A DNA stretch of 64,000 nucleotides from Clostridium thermosuccinogenes (GCF_002896855.1 NZ_CP021850.1:4303665-4367664), one strand, 5' to 3'. Positions 44,812-53,950 are shown, counted from the stretch's first letter. Numbers and translations are program-made. Notes: a model not told the origin generated them from the sequence alone.

Positions 44812-45023
44812 TGATGGACACCTCCATATGTTCTGGTTTTATTATACCAGCCATGTTCTGTGTCCATCAAACCGCAGTAACTTCATCCAACCGCTTTTAT
44901 AAGTCATTATGGTTTATTATTTCTATATTTCCTCATTTTCCCTTCTTTATTCTTTATTTTATGAGTTAATAATTATAATACGGTATAAAAATAAATTTCC
45001 TATAGTATTCCCTCAAAACATAT

Positions 45024-45572
45024 ATTTCGACTCCATCTTGGTATGATTAGAACGAAAGAAAATAACTTTAAAAGATATGATAAAATAAGGTTTTAATTCC
45101 AATATGGTTCGATTAAAACAATACATAGTTAATAATTAAAATAATTTCAGTTCCAATTTGGTACGATTAAAATTTATTTTATCATATTTTATGTTGTGTG
45201 CATAGGTATGTTTCAATTTCAGCATGGTACTGTAAAACTTTGTAAAAATAGCCCGGATTATCCGGGCTTATTTTTTGTTGCAATTCCAATATGGTAAGAT
45301 TAAAGCAAGCATATTTTAATGACGTAATTAAGCTTGTCGTTGAGTTTCAATTCCAACTTGGTACGATTAAAACTATGTCTTTTAACCTCACCATCTTTAT
45401 TTATCTTCATGTTTCAATTCCAACTTGGTACGATTAAAACGAGATTATAAGATAAAACTTTTACTTTAACTTAAAGGTTTCAATTCCAACTTGGTACGAT
45501 TAAAACCAATTCTACTAATTCACCCTCAGCAACTATTTCCATGTTTCAATTCCAACTTGGTACGATTAAAAC
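45024..45572 (-). CRISPR. CRISPR array 3: 9 repeats, 8 spacers, decayed distal half
   Basis: Repeats start at 45024, 45090, 45144, 45210, 45277, 45344, 45411, 45477 and 45543. The four nearest the leader are perfect copies of GTTTCAATTCCAACTTGG then TACGATTAAAAC. The five distal ones carry several changes each and one is 29 bp. Spacers are 36-38 bp except the second (45120-45143), only 24 bp. It lies behind the leader and cas2 and is transcribed on the minus strand. Confidence 0.95.
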
Positions 45573-45716
45573 ACCGACGGGAATACACATATATCAAGGC
45601 GTTCCGGCGTCAAAAACACTTATTTTTGCAATGAACTTCCAGTCGTGCAAAAAACACCGTACCCTCATGATTTTATTTCCTCTTGGATAACAATTGTACC
45701 ATATTCTTCATGGTAT
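45573..45716 (-). promoter_or_regulatory. Leader of CRISPR array 3
   Basis: 144 bp from the last repeat to the stop codon of cas2. This is the only one of the four leaders still behind an intact cas2 and so is probably the parental form. Confidence 0.85.
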
Positions 45717-45980
45717 TTAAATAAAATTGTCAGTCGAGTTCTTTTCTCTCCCCATAATGCTTTTCGAAAGCCACCTTTTTTCCCTAGATGTGAAAATTAT
45801 CACCGAATCCTCATCTTCATCGATAATCTCCCTAAGGTGGTTTTTTATCTTCAGCATTTGAGCTTCTGTTACTTCCCCTTCAAATACCGAATTCTGTATC
45901 CAATTGAGGTAGGAACGTAAGAATTTCAATACTTTCGCAACTCTTTTCTCTTTAACATCATAGACAATCAATGCATACAT
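45717..45980 (-). CDS. cas2: CRISPR-associated endoribonuclease-fold protein Cas2
   Basis: An 87-residue Cas2 with the ferredoxin-like fold: YALIVYDVKEKRVAKVLKFL holds the conserved Asp, and EDSVIIFTSREKRW the last strand. With Cas1 it forms the complex that captures and integrates spacers. It starts four bases after cas1 and its stop directly joins the leader of array 3. Length is normal. Confidence 0.94.
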   Translation of the reverse strand: MYALIVYDVKEKRVAKVLKFLRSYLNWIQNSVFEGEVTEAQMLKIKNHLREIIDEDEDSVIIFTSREKRWLSKSIMGREKNSTDNFI

Positions 45981-45983
45981 ATC

Positions 45984-46973
45984 TTACCACCACATTTTAA
46001 ATCCTTCATAACTCTGATCCCCGGTCAGATGTTTTATAAGCTTATAAAGTTCCAGTCTGATAAGCGTCCTATAGCTTACATTCTTCTCCAGATTTCTGTG
46101 TTCGATTACAGAATTCATCTTCTCGTCAAATTCCTTTAAAAATATCTGCTTGCCTTTATCATTGAGATAACAGTAATTAAGCTCTTTTAAAAAATGATCT
46201 TCTGTTATCATGTTATTGTTTATAAGCTTAAAAATAATTCTATCTACAATTATGGGTTTAAATATCTCACTTATATCAAGACTTAAGGAGAACCTTCTCT
46301 CTCCAGGTTCATGAAGATAACTTATAGTTGGATTTAGCTGTGTGTTGTAAATCTCCCCAAGAACTGCAGTATACATGAGTGAATTGCCAAAGGACATTAG
46401 TGAATTCATAGGGTTGTCCGGCGGCCTTTTTACTCTTTCTTCAAACTCAAACCTGTTATCCGTTATAACCGGAAACGCATCATAGTAAATATTTCTGATG
46501 CTTCCCTCAAGTCCCATGATTGTACCTATATCAAAGGCAGTCACAAACTGGTCTCTAATAGCTTCAATTTTCTCTATATGTTCCTGAAGAACAGGCTTTT
46601 TGCTAACATAGTGCTTTAAATTTTTGACTATGTTATAGCTTGCAGAGTATATCATCTCTCTGGCTATATAAACCCTCTGATCATATTTAAGATAATTTTC
46701 AACCTGCTTTACAATCATGTATCCGGAATTCAGTTGCTCCCTGGGATAGAATGTACCGGCGTAATATCCATAGTAATTAAACAGATGCATGGGAATGTTG
46801 TTTTGAGATAAAAAGTTAACGGCTTTACTATTAAAGTCTACCTCACCATAAACATATATGTTTTCAATATCATTTACCGGTATAACCTTTTTTCCCTCGT
46901 CATTCTCAAAATATATGGTATTATCTTTTCTTTTTAGCCTACCGCTTTTCAATATATAATAATTTCTTTTCAT
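45984..46973 (-). CDS. cas1: CRISPR integrase Cas1
   Basis: A 329-residue Cas1 integrase of the I-B-type group. The N-terminal beta domain is followed by the helical catalytic domain with the metal ligands Glu (IMGLEGSIRNIYY), His (SYLHEPGERR) and Asp (SLDISEIFKP). The ATG at 46973 lies after AGGGGTGAAGAAA; the frame is open eight codons further, into cas4. Middle gene of cas4-cas1-cas2. Confidence 0.95.
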   Translation of the reverse strand: MKRNYYILKSGRLKRKDNTIYFENDEGKKVIPVNDIENIYVYGEVDFNSKAVNFLSQNNIPMHLFNYYGYYAGTFYPREQLNSGYMIVKQVENYLKYDQRVYIAREMIYSASYNIVKNLKHYVSKKPVLQEHIEKIEAIRDQFVTAFDIGTIMGLEGSIRNIYYDAFPVITDNRFEFEERVKRPPDNPMNSLMSFGNSLMYTAVLGEIYNTQLNPTISYLHEPGERRFSLSLDISEIFKPIIVDRIIFKLINNNMITEDHFLKELNYCYLNDKGKQIFLKEFDEKMNSVIEHRNLEKNVSYRTLIRLELYKLIKHLTGDQSYEGFKMWW

Positions 46974-46984
46974 TTTCTTCACCC

Positions 46985-47494
46985 CTAGCAAAAACAAAGT
47001 TCAAGGTAACTACAGCTTTTACATTTTCTTTCCTTTATCATCTTTGGTGGTCTCTCTAGCTTCTTGATGCGGACAATCTCTTCTATTGCTTTTTCAAGTT
47101 CTTCCTTGTCGCTTTGTGTTATCTCTATTATTTCTGTTTTTCTGGTTTTGGGATAATGGATTACTCCTTTTTTACAGTCGATTCCTTTTTTATTCAGATA
47201 ATACAGATAGTAAAGAAGCTGATACTTGGACGCCATATCCATTGCTTTTGTCAGTTTGATTTCATGAACCGCAAGTTCTTTGTCCACATAATCAAGCCTT
47301 ATTGTGTTATCTATTAGTATTTCTGTCCTTTTTCTGTTCAGACTATTATCATGGGTTTCCTTACCGATTTCCACTCTCACAGAGTTCTGTTCCATGGATA
47401 TACCGTGGGTAAAAAACCATAGCTTTCTTGGACAAACATATAAATAATTAATTTCCACTCCGGTTATTTTTACGCTATTACCAAAAAGATCCAT
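46985..47494 (-). CDS. cas4: CRISPR-associated exonuclease Cas4
   Basis: A 169-residue RecB-like nuclease that trims prespacers and checks the PAM. The four Cys of the iron-sulfur cluster are present: one in YVCPRKLW near the N-terminus and three at the end (CKSCSYLELCFC). The nuclease motif is seen in VHEIKLTKA (Asp/Glu-x-Lys) with His at about residue 48. The ATG follows AGGAGGGATTTT. First gene of the adaptation operon. Confidence 0.93.
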   Translation of the reverse strand: MDLFGNSVKITGVEINYLYVCPRKLWFFTHGISMEQNSVRVEIGKETHDNSLNRKRTEILIDNTIRLDYVDKELAVHEIKLTKAMDMASKYQLLYYLYYLNKKGIDCKKGVIHYPKTRKTEIIEITQSDKEELEKAIEEIVRIKKLERPPKMIKERKCKSCSYLELCFC

Positions 47495-47587
47495 AAAATC
47501 CCTCCTGGAAGATTATGGACAAACCTGGCATAGTTTATGCAACAAAATTGCATTGATTTTACTATATTATTCAGTAATGAAAACAAT

Positions 47588-47619
47588 AAAGAGATGCTAT
47601 GCTTTCAGCGCATCTCTTT
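47588..47619 (-). terminator. Terminator behind CRISPR array 4
   Basis: AAAGAGATGC (47588-47597) pairs with GCATCTCTTT (47610-47619). On the minus strand it is followed by ATTGTTTTC. It would end the array 4 transcript before cas4. Confidence 0.6.
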
Positions 47620-47663
47620 CCATGATAACTACTGTTGTAGATATATTAATTTGGATTGAATTA

Positions 47664-47825
47664 AGCTCAATTCCAATATGGTACGATTAAAACTGTAAAA
47701 CCTGCCCTATTAAAAGATACCTCCATTAGTTTCAATTCCAATATGGTACGATTAAAACTCCGGTAACAACGTATCAACAAGGGCAACCAAAATAAGTTTC
47801 AATTCCAATATGGTACGATTAAAAC
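47664..47825 (-). CRISPR. CRISPR array 4: 3 repeats, 2 spacers
   Basis: Repeats start at 47664 (5' end decayed), 47729 and 47796; spacers are 35 and 37 bp. The repeat reads GTTTCAATTCCAATATGG then TACGATTAAAAC, a variant private to this array. Transcribed on the minus strand from the leader on its right, towards cas4. Confidence 0.93.
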
Positions 47826-47969
47826 ACCGACAGAAATGCCCATATTTCAAGGCATTCCGGCGTCGAAAACATTCATTTTTGCAGTAAACCTCCGGTCGTG
47901 CAAAAAACACTGTACCTTCATGATTTTATTTCCTCTACAATTACAATTGTACCACATTTTGCATGAGGC
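47826..47969 (-). promoter_or_regulatory. Leader of CRISPR array 4
   Basis: 144 bp, nearly identical to the other leaders. Similarity continues only over the AAATAAAAT that marks the old cas2 stop region (to about 47980); no cas2 fragment follows. Confidence 0.82.
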
Positions 47970-48030
47970 TCAAATAAAATATTAATTGCCTTATCAGATG
48001 CTCATATAAATTCAAAGAACCAAGGATGCG

Positions 48031-48056
48031 AAAAAAGGCCGCCTTTCGGCAGCCTT
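48031..48056 (-). terminator. Terminator of the folate C1 genes
   Basis: On the minus strand AAGGCTGCC-GAAA-GGCGGCCTT followed by TTTTCGC: a 9-bp stem with one G-U pair and a GAAA tetraloop, 125 bp after the methyltransferase stop. Confidence 0.8.
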
Positions 48057-48180
48057 CTATGCTTAAAATATTACACTCAAATCAGCCTATCCTTTGATAT
48101 TGATTAAGCTCGATGAAAAACATCGAAATCAAAGAATAACTCCATGACAAAACCTAAGAAACTGGTCTTCCCACCAGCGC

Positions 48181-48981
48181 CTAGACCTCGAGGGCTCCTT
48201 CTCTGAACTTGGTGAGATAATTCATGCAAAATTCGTCTATACCCAGCAGAGCCTCTCCTGCATATACAAAGGACATGAGCTTTTTGTCCAGGGGATCAAG
48301 GATTGCTCCATCCATTCCCGCAGCCATTGCAGCTATGAGAAATGCCTGGTTCATCAGTTTCCTGGCCGGGATTCCAAAAGATATATTGCTGAGCCCGCAG
48401 GCTATATGAACTCCGGGGAATTCCTTTTTAACCTGGCGTATGGTTTCAATGGCGACAGTTCCATAATGGGACCCGGTTCCTACCGGCCTTACCATCGGGT
48501 CGATATAGATATCGCTTAAATCCATTCCCTCTTTAGTAAGCTTTTCAATAAGCCTTTCGGCTATCACTACCCTGTCCTTTGTTGTCTCAGGCATCCCGTT
48601 ATCATCCATGCACAAAGCTATTATGCCGGTTTTATATTCTATCGCGAGAGGCATTATGGAATTAAACCTCTCTTTTTCATCGGTTATCGAGTTGATGATG
48701 GGTTTGGAATTTTTGTTCGCCTTAAGAGCCCGCTCTATAGCTACAGGGTTTGGGGAATCGATGGAAAAAGGTGCATCCAGCACTTCCTGTACGGTATTGA
48801 TCAGCCATTCAAGCCTCTCCGGTTCCTCTTCATGAAACATACCCGCATTTACATCTATATACATTGCACCGGCTTCATACTGTTTTTTAGCCAGCTCCTG
48901 TATAGCCGCAGCATCATAACTTTCCATGGCGGGTCTGATGGATTTCAGAGTGCTGTTTAGTTTTTCACCAATTATTATCAT
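48181..48981 (-). CDS. Methyltetrahydrofolate:corrinoid methyltransferase (AcsE/MetH pterin-binding type)
   Basis: A 266-residue TIM-barrel enzyme of the dihydropteroate-synthase-like family. The start IIIGEKLNSTLKSIRPAM, the Asp/Asn of YIDVNAG, SIDSPNP, NSITDEKER and CGLSNISFGIP are typical of methyltransferases that move the methyl of CH3-THF to the cobalt of a corrinoid protein, as in the Wood-Ljungdahl pathway. No corrinoid protein or CO dehydrogenase gene is in the window, so the acceptor is unknown. It ends a block of folate genes; AGGAGG precedes the ATG. Confidence 0.86.
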   Translation of the reverse strand: MIIIGEKLNSTLKSIRPAMESYDAAAIQELAKKQYEAGAMYIDVNAGMFHEEEPERLEWLINTVQEVLDAPFSIDSPNPVAIERALKANKNSKPIINSITDEKERFNSIMPLAIEYKTGIIALCMDDNGMPETTKDRVVIAERLIEKLTKEGMDLSDIYIDPMVRPVGTGSHYGTVAIETIRQVKKEFPGVHIACGLSNISFGIPARKLMNQAFLIAAMAAGMDGAILDPLDKKLMSFVYAGEALLGIDEFCMNYLTKFREGALEV

Positions 48982-49035
48982 TGTTACGCCTCCTTTTATA
49001 TTTGGATTTCATCGTATGCTTTTCATCTTAATGCT

Positions 49036-49899
49036 TTAACTGCCCATTACTCCGGATAAACGCCAGGCAGCCGCCAGGACATGTTTTGCAAGTATAGATG
49101 TGGTCACCGTTCCTACCCCTCCGGGTACCGGAGTGATCATGGCAACAGTCTTCTCCACATTATCGTAATCCACATCTCCGCACAGATTGCCATCCTTATC
49201 CATGTTGATGCCTACATCAATGACTATCTGCCCGGGAGAAACAAACTCCTTCGTAATCATCCTGGCCTTTCCGGCCGCCGCAATAAGTATGTCCGCCGTA
49301 CGGGCAGTGCCTCCAAGATCCCTGGTCTTGGTATGGCAAATAGTAACTGTGGCATTCTTTCTAAGAAGCAGCATTGACAGGGGCTTGCCCACCACCAGGC
49401 TCCTTCCTATAACTACAACCCGTTTTCCGGAGACATCAACTCCATAGTGCTCCAGCATTTCCATTACTGCTTCCGGAGTGCAGGGAGCAAATCCGTTATC
49501 GTCGCCTTCAAAGACCTTGGCTACATTTACAGGACTGAAACAGTCCACATCCTTGTCCGGGCTTATAACATATTTAATGGCATTCTCGTCTATATGCTTG
49601 GGCAAAGGCCTGAAAACAAGTATGCCATGTATGCCGGTATCTTCGTTCAGCTTCCTTATTTCATCTTCCAGCTCTTTCTGGGAGATGCTTTCATCATATT
49701 CCATAACGACGCATTTTATGCCCAGGCCTTCACACCTTTTGACCGCACCCTTTTCATATGCAAGGTCGTCGGCTTTTGCCCCAAGCCTTACTATGGCAAG
49801 GCAGGGGGTAACTCCGTGAGACTGCAATTCTTCTACCTGCTTTAACATTCTTTCTTTCATTGAGGCAATTACATCCTTGCCCTTCAATATCTCGGCCAT
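49036..49899 (-). CDS. folD: Methylene-THF dehydrogenase/cyclohydrolase FolD
   Basis: A 287-residue enzyme interconverting methylene-, methenyl- and formyl-THF. It has the NAD(P)-binding motif GRSLVVGKPLSMLLL, CHTKT, DVGIN and the PVPGGVGTVTTSIL ending. The usual GILVQLPLP motif reads GILVFRPLPKH, and the catalytic Tyr/Lys region reads AYEKGAVKRCE, so it is a variant branch seen in clostridia. As FchA nearby can do the cyclohydrolase step, the dehydrogenase step may be its main task. AGGAGG start site. Confidence 0.92.
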   Translation of the reverse strand: MAEILKGKDVIASMKERMLKQVEELQSHGVTPCLAIVRLGAKADDLAYEKGAVKRCEGLGIKCVVMEYDESISQKELEDEIRKLNEDTGIHGILVFRPLPKHIDENAIKYVISPDKDVDCFSPVNVAKVFEGDDNGFAPCTPEAVMEMLEHYGVDVSGKRVVVIGRSLVVGKPLSMLLLRKNATVTICHTKTRDLGGTARTADILIAAAGKARMITKEFVSPGQIVIDVGINMDKDGNLCGDVDYDNVEKTVAMITPVPGGVGTVTTSILAKHVLAAAWRLSGVMGS

Positions 49900-50234
49900 A
49901 ATGACCTCCTTTCACAACTTGATTACCGGAATCGTTCATCCATCGATATTAGCCATGCCAATACATTTCCACATAAGAGTATCCGGTTTGACATTGGAAT
50001 ATATGACAGCTTTCTTGCCGTCAAGGTTAATTTAGGCTATCATGCCAGCTAATTTAAAATAGTGTGCTTCCATTGATGCTGCTGCAAACTTCTTCGCTTA
50101 GAGGGTTCGGTGAATGCCTATAATCGTCCACCCAACAGGATGGCCTTCATAATAGGCGTTCCTTCATCCCCCACTGCAAAAGCTATAAATATTCACTCTT
50201 AGCCAAATTTATTTTATGTATACCTAATGCATGC
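49900..50234. other. Gap between fchA and folD
   Basis: 335 bp with no gene, terminator or repeat that I can support. It may hold a promoter for folD. Confidence 0.3.
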
Positions 50235-50867
50235 CTATTTCCTCAGGCCGCTCTCCACTTCCATGTAAACCGCATCGGCTCTCTTTATTCCTGACTTTAG
50301 CATTTCGTCGACCCGGGAGTTGATTTCATCGGCATATTGCCTGTCCTTCATCAATTTTGTGTTTATGAAAACATTCAAGGACGCACCCATCAAGGCAGAT
50401 TTGCATAGCAGCACACCTACCCCCACATCGCTTATGGCTATCCTGCTCCCCTTTGTAGCCAGCTCTTCGTGAAGGGCTATGGCCTCCATAGCCTTTTCCA
50501 TTATCTCAACGGGAACACTGCAAGCCATCCTCAGGGCGTTTTCCATTATTTCGTCCCTTTTCCGCTTCTCCTCCTCAGTATTTTTAGGAAGCCCATAGGC
50601 TTTAGAAAGCGGCTCAAACACTTCCGCATCCTTGTCTACCAGGGAAAGAAGCTGCTCCTTAAGCAGTTGTGCCTTTTCAAGTATTGCTTTTATATCGTCC
50701 TGAACGCTTTCGTATTTCTTTTTTCCCAGTGTCAGATTCCCTACCATGCTGCCAAGAGCGGTGCCCAGTGCTCCAACCAACGCGGAAGCGCCTCCGCCTC
50801 CCGGAACCGGAGCTCCTGACGCAAGGGCATCGGTAAATTCCTTGCAACTGTATTCTATATACACCAA
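50235..50867 (-). CDS. fchA: Methenyl-THF cyclohydrolase / cyclodeaminase FchA
   Basis: A 210-residue all-helical protein of the formimidoyl-THF cyclodeaminase family. The Gly-rich ligand loop APVPGGGGASALVGALGTAL near residue 20 and DVGVGVLLCKSALMGA are conserved. In acetogens and clostridia it opens methenyl-THF to formyl-THF. It lies between fhs and folD, the expected set. Start is TTG at 50867 or the next codon GTG, after GGAGAGGTGAG. Confidence 0.9.
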   Translation of the reverse strand: MVYIEYSCKEFTDALASGAPVPGGGGASALVGALGTALGSMVGNLTLGKKKYESVQDDIKAILEKAQLLKEQLLSLVDKDAEVFEPLSKAYGLPKNTEEEKRKRDEIMENALRMACSVPVEIMEKAMEAIALHEELATKGSRIAISDVGVGVLLCKSALMGASLNVFINTKLMKDRQYADEINSRVDEMLKSGIKRADAVYMEVESGLRK

Positions 50868-51200
50868 AGCTCACCTCTCCAATACTACACGGGTACATAC
50901 GGCCTGCTGCCCTAACAGGTTAACAGCATCCTGCCGCCTTTCGGTTGTCTTAAGGCTGAATAATAAAGCAGCCTGCCGAATGCTCCCTGACTTTCAGCTT
51001 ATTAAAAATTCCGTCCTTTTCCTAAGCCATCCATCAAAAATGTCCATTATCCTCTATTCTCTTCTTCTATTTTTTACTTTTATTTTCTTTATCTATTCTC
51101 ACTTATCAATACCTTTTCTCTATGACCTTTTCCTGTCCTGGCAATTACTCTGCCCATTGCCACCCACCGGTCTTGCTTTTAAATATCCATGTGCCTTTCT
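50868..51200. other. Gap between fhs and fchA
   Basis: 333 bp, pyrimidine-rich on the plus strand, with no gene, hairpin-T-run or riboswitch that I can support. Confidence 0.3.
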
Positions 51201-52880
51201 CTAAAACAGCCCGGATATTCTGCCGGTGGAATCCACATCTATTGACTCTGCGGCAGGGACTTTGGGGAGTCCCGGCATGGTCATGATATCTCCGGTCAGC
51301 ACCACCACAAAACCTGCTCCTGCCGAAACTTTCACATTTCTGACTGTAACCCTGAAATTCTTAGGCCAGCCAAGCTTTTTCGGATCATCGGAAAGGGAAT
51401 ACTGAGTTTTTGCCATGCATACAGGCAGGTGTCCAAAGCCCATCTCTTCGAGCTTGGAAATTTCTTTCGCAGCAGCCGGCAGGAAATCAACGCCGTCTCC
51501 TCCGTAAACCTCCCGTACAACAGCCTCGATTTTTTCCTTAATCGGCATCTCATCGCCGTATATGAATTTGAAATTGCTTTTTCCTTCGTCAGCAAGCCTT
51601 ACAACTTCTTTTGCCAGCTCTATTCCGCCTTCCCCGCCTTTGGCCCAAACTTCGGAGAGGGCGACATTGGCGCCATACTGCTTGCATTTTTCTTCTATCA
51701 GTTTCAGCTCCGCTTCGGTATCCGTCGGGAACCGGTTTATGGCCACCACTGCCGGAAGTCCGAATTTAACGGTAATATTCTCTATATGCTTGAGGAGGTT
51801 TGGTATGCCCTTTTCCAGCGCCTCCAGATTTTCAACAGAAAGCTGTGACTTTTCTGCTCCTCCGTGATGTTTCAAAGCCCTCACTGTAGCCACTATGACA
51901 ACTGCCGACGGCTTTAGACCGGCAATACGGCATTTGATATCCAGGAATTTCTCAGCACCCAGATCAGCTCCAAAGCCTGCCTCCGTTACCACATAGTCCC
52001 CGAATTTTAGAGCCATTTTTGTAGCCATTATGCTGTTGCATCCATGGGCGATGTTGGCAAAAGGTCCACCGTGCACAAAAGCAGGAGTGTGCTCCAGGGT
52101 CTGAACGAGATTGGGTTTCAGTGCATCTTTCAGAAGAGCTGCCATCGCGCCTTCCGCCTTCAATTGTCCGGCAGTCACCGGCTTGTCATCCCTGGTATAA
52201 CCTATGACGATGCTCCTTAGCTTTTCCTTAAGGTCATCGATATTCTTGGACAAGCACAAAATCGCCATAACCTCCGATGCCACCGTTATGTCAAAGCCGT
52301 CTTCCCGCGGCATGCCATTGGCTTTTCCGTTTAAACCGTCCACAATAAACCTTAGCTGCCGGTCGTTCATATCGACGCACCTTTTCCAGGTTATCCTTCT
52401 CGGGTCTATCCCCAGTTGGTTGCCCTGATATATATGGTTGTCTATCATTGCAGCAAGAAGGTTATTCGCAGCACCGATAGCATGCATGTCTCCGGTGAAG
52501 TGCAGGTTTATATCCTCCATGGGTACCACCTGGGCATACCCACCTCCCGCGGCTCCGCCCTTAACTCCGAATACCGGGCCTAATGACGGTTCCCTTAAAG
52601 CTATGACCACCTTCTTGCCTATTTTCTTCAACGCATCCCCCAGGCCAACGGTGGTGGTGGTTTTTCCCTCCCCTGCCGGTGTGGGTGTGATGGCTGTGAC
52701 AAGAATAAGCTTGCCATCCTTTCTGTCGGAAAGCTTTTCCAATATATTGTAGTTCACCTTTGCCTTATAGTTTCCGTACAGCTCAAGGTTTTCCCTGTCA
52801 ATTCCTATAGAAGCGGCAATCTCTTCTATAGGCTTCATCTCCGTGCTCTGCGCAATTTCTATATCGCCTTTAAATCCCAT
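51201..52880 (-). CDS. fhs: Formate-tetrahydrofolate ligase
   Basis: A 559-residue ATP-dependent synthetase that joins formate to THF to give 10-formyl-THF. The ATP loop [20 protein letters not shown] near residue 65, the [20 protein letters not shown] segment and the [13 protein letters not shown] end are fully conserved. It begins the formate-to-C1 route whose later steps (fchA, folD, corrinoid methyltransferase) lie downstream on the same strand, and a formate channel gene lies upstream. AAGGAGG start site. Confidence 0.97.
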   Translation of the reverse strand: MGFKGDIEIAQSTEMKPIEEIAASIGIDRENLELYGNYKAKVNYNILEKLSDRKDGKLILVTAITPTPAGEGKTTTTVGLGDALKKIGKKVVIALREPSLGPVFGVKGGAAGGGYAQVVPMEDINLHFTGDMHAIGAANNLLAAMIDNHIYQGNQLGIDPRRITWKRCVDMNDRQLRFIVDGLNGKANGMPREDGFDITVASEVMAILCLSKNIDDLKEKLRSIVIGYTRDDKPVTAGQLKAEGAMAALLKDALKPNLVQTLEHTPAFVHGGPFANIAHGCNSIMATKMALKFGDYVVTEAGFGADLGAEKFLDIKCRIAGLKPSAVVIVATVRALKHHGGAEKSQLSVENLEALEKGIPNLLKHIENITVKFGLPAVVAINRFPTDTEAELKLIEEKCKQYGANVALSEVWAKGGEGGIELAKEVVRLADEGKSNFKFIYGDEMPIKEKIEAVVREVYGGDGVDFLPAAAKEISKLEEMGFGHLPVCMAKTQYSLSDDPKKLGWPKNFRVTVRNVKVSAGAGFVVVLTGDIMTMPGLPKVPAAESIDVDSTGRISGLF

Positions 52881-53104
52881 ACATTTACCTCCTTATCTCT
52901 TCGGTTCTGTTCACTGATTATATAAAATCGCTTTTCCGCGTTTCCTTATGCTGCTTCTATTCACATTTTGAAGGTAGATAAAACTAAAGCGCTTTATTAC
53001 ATACTGCTTTGCACTATAGGGCCTTAAATCTATATAGAATAAGTTTATATAAAAGAATCAAATATGTCTATGTCCTATTGCAAAATTTGAAAATTTCTTC
53101 CGGT

Positions 53105-53950
53105 TCATGCCTTTTTCTTGGCTTTATAAAGGTACGAAAGCCAATATGTCACACCGACGAATATTGATCCTCCTACTATGTTTCCCAGAGTAACCGGGAT
53201 CAAGTTTTTCAATACAAAGGAACTCCAGTTTAGTGCTTCCAGATCCTTTGCGGCCACGCCCATTGAAATGGCTGCGTCAAGCCAGGTCTGATTGGATTTT
53301 GCCAGAATTCCCGCCGGTATGTAATACATGTTTGCGATGCTGTGCTCAAATCCCGAAGTTACAAACAGCCATATCGGGAAGAATATCGACAAAAGCTTTC
53401 CTGTGACATCCTTTGCCGCCGATGCCATCCATACCGCCATGCACACCAGCCAATTGCCAAGCAGTCCCATGAAAAAGGCCCCGGCAAAGGGAAGACTCAC
53501 CTTGTAAACCGCAGTCTTAATGGTATAGCCCCCCAGCATTCCAGATGAAAAATTAAATTGTCCCGATAATAGGATAAAGACCACAACAATTACAGCACCT
53601 ATAAAGTTTCCGGTATAAACAAAAAACCAATTTTTCAGAAGCCCCCCCCACCTGGCTCTGCCCTCAAGGCACGAAACAATAATAAGGGTATTGCCGGTAA
53701 ACAATTCGGCTCCTGTTATTACAACCATCATCAATCCGGTGCTAAAAAGGGCACCGGCCAAAGTCTTGGCCAAACCCGCGGAGGTAATGGTATGGATAGC
53801 CATGTTGGAGCCTTCGGACGCAAAGGCTATGAAAGCTCCGGCAAGAATCCCCAGCAAAAGCAGCTTAAGCGGGGGTAGATTGGATTTCATGCATCCCGTA
53901 TCCACATACCTCTCAGTAATCTCAGACGGGCTGAGGTAGAAATTATTCAC
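53105..53950 (-). CDS. focA: Formate/nitrite channel (FocA/FNT family)
   Basis: About 281 residues with six membrane helices of the FNT channel family. Conserved pieces include LLGILAGAFIAFAS, the first broken-helix region GAELFTGNTLI and SGFEHSIANMYYIP with the central His of the pore. It likely moves formate across the membrane. The GTG at 53950 follows AAAGGAG by ten bases; the frame is open 12 more codons with no ribosome site. It lies 224 bp before fhs, so import of formate for Fhs, or export of excess, is plausible. Confidence 0.92.
   Translation of the reverse strand: MNNFYLSPSEITERYVDTGCMKSNLPPLKLLLLGILAGAFIAFASEGSNMAIHTITSAGLAKTLAGALFSTGLMMVVITGAELFTGNTLIIVSCLEGRARWGGLLKNWFFVYTGNFIGAVIVVVFILLSGQFNFSSGMLGGYTIKTAVYKVSLPFAGAFFMGLLGNWLVCMAVWMASAAKDVTGKLLSIFFPIWLFVTSGFEHSIANMYYIPAGILAKSNQTWLDAAISMGVAAKDLEALNWSSFVLKNLIPVTLGNIVGGSIFVGVTYWLSYLYKAKKKA

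Larger units (their letters stand above)
43719..44869 (-). mobile_element. Decayed IS3-family element upstream of cas6
   Basis: An IS3-type element reading on the minus strand with intact orfA and broken orfB. Probable ends are weakly matching inverted repeats beginning TGATAAATAGATACA (from 43719) and TGATGGACACAGAACA (inverted, from 44869). It separates the cas4-cas1-cas2 side of the locus from cas6. No target duplication could be confirmed. Confidence 0.75.

Noticed and set aside
52881-53104. A tetrahydrofolate riboswitch before fhs
   Set aside because: I looked for the paired, conserved core expected of that class and did not find it; only AT-rich sequence and a weak TATAAT.
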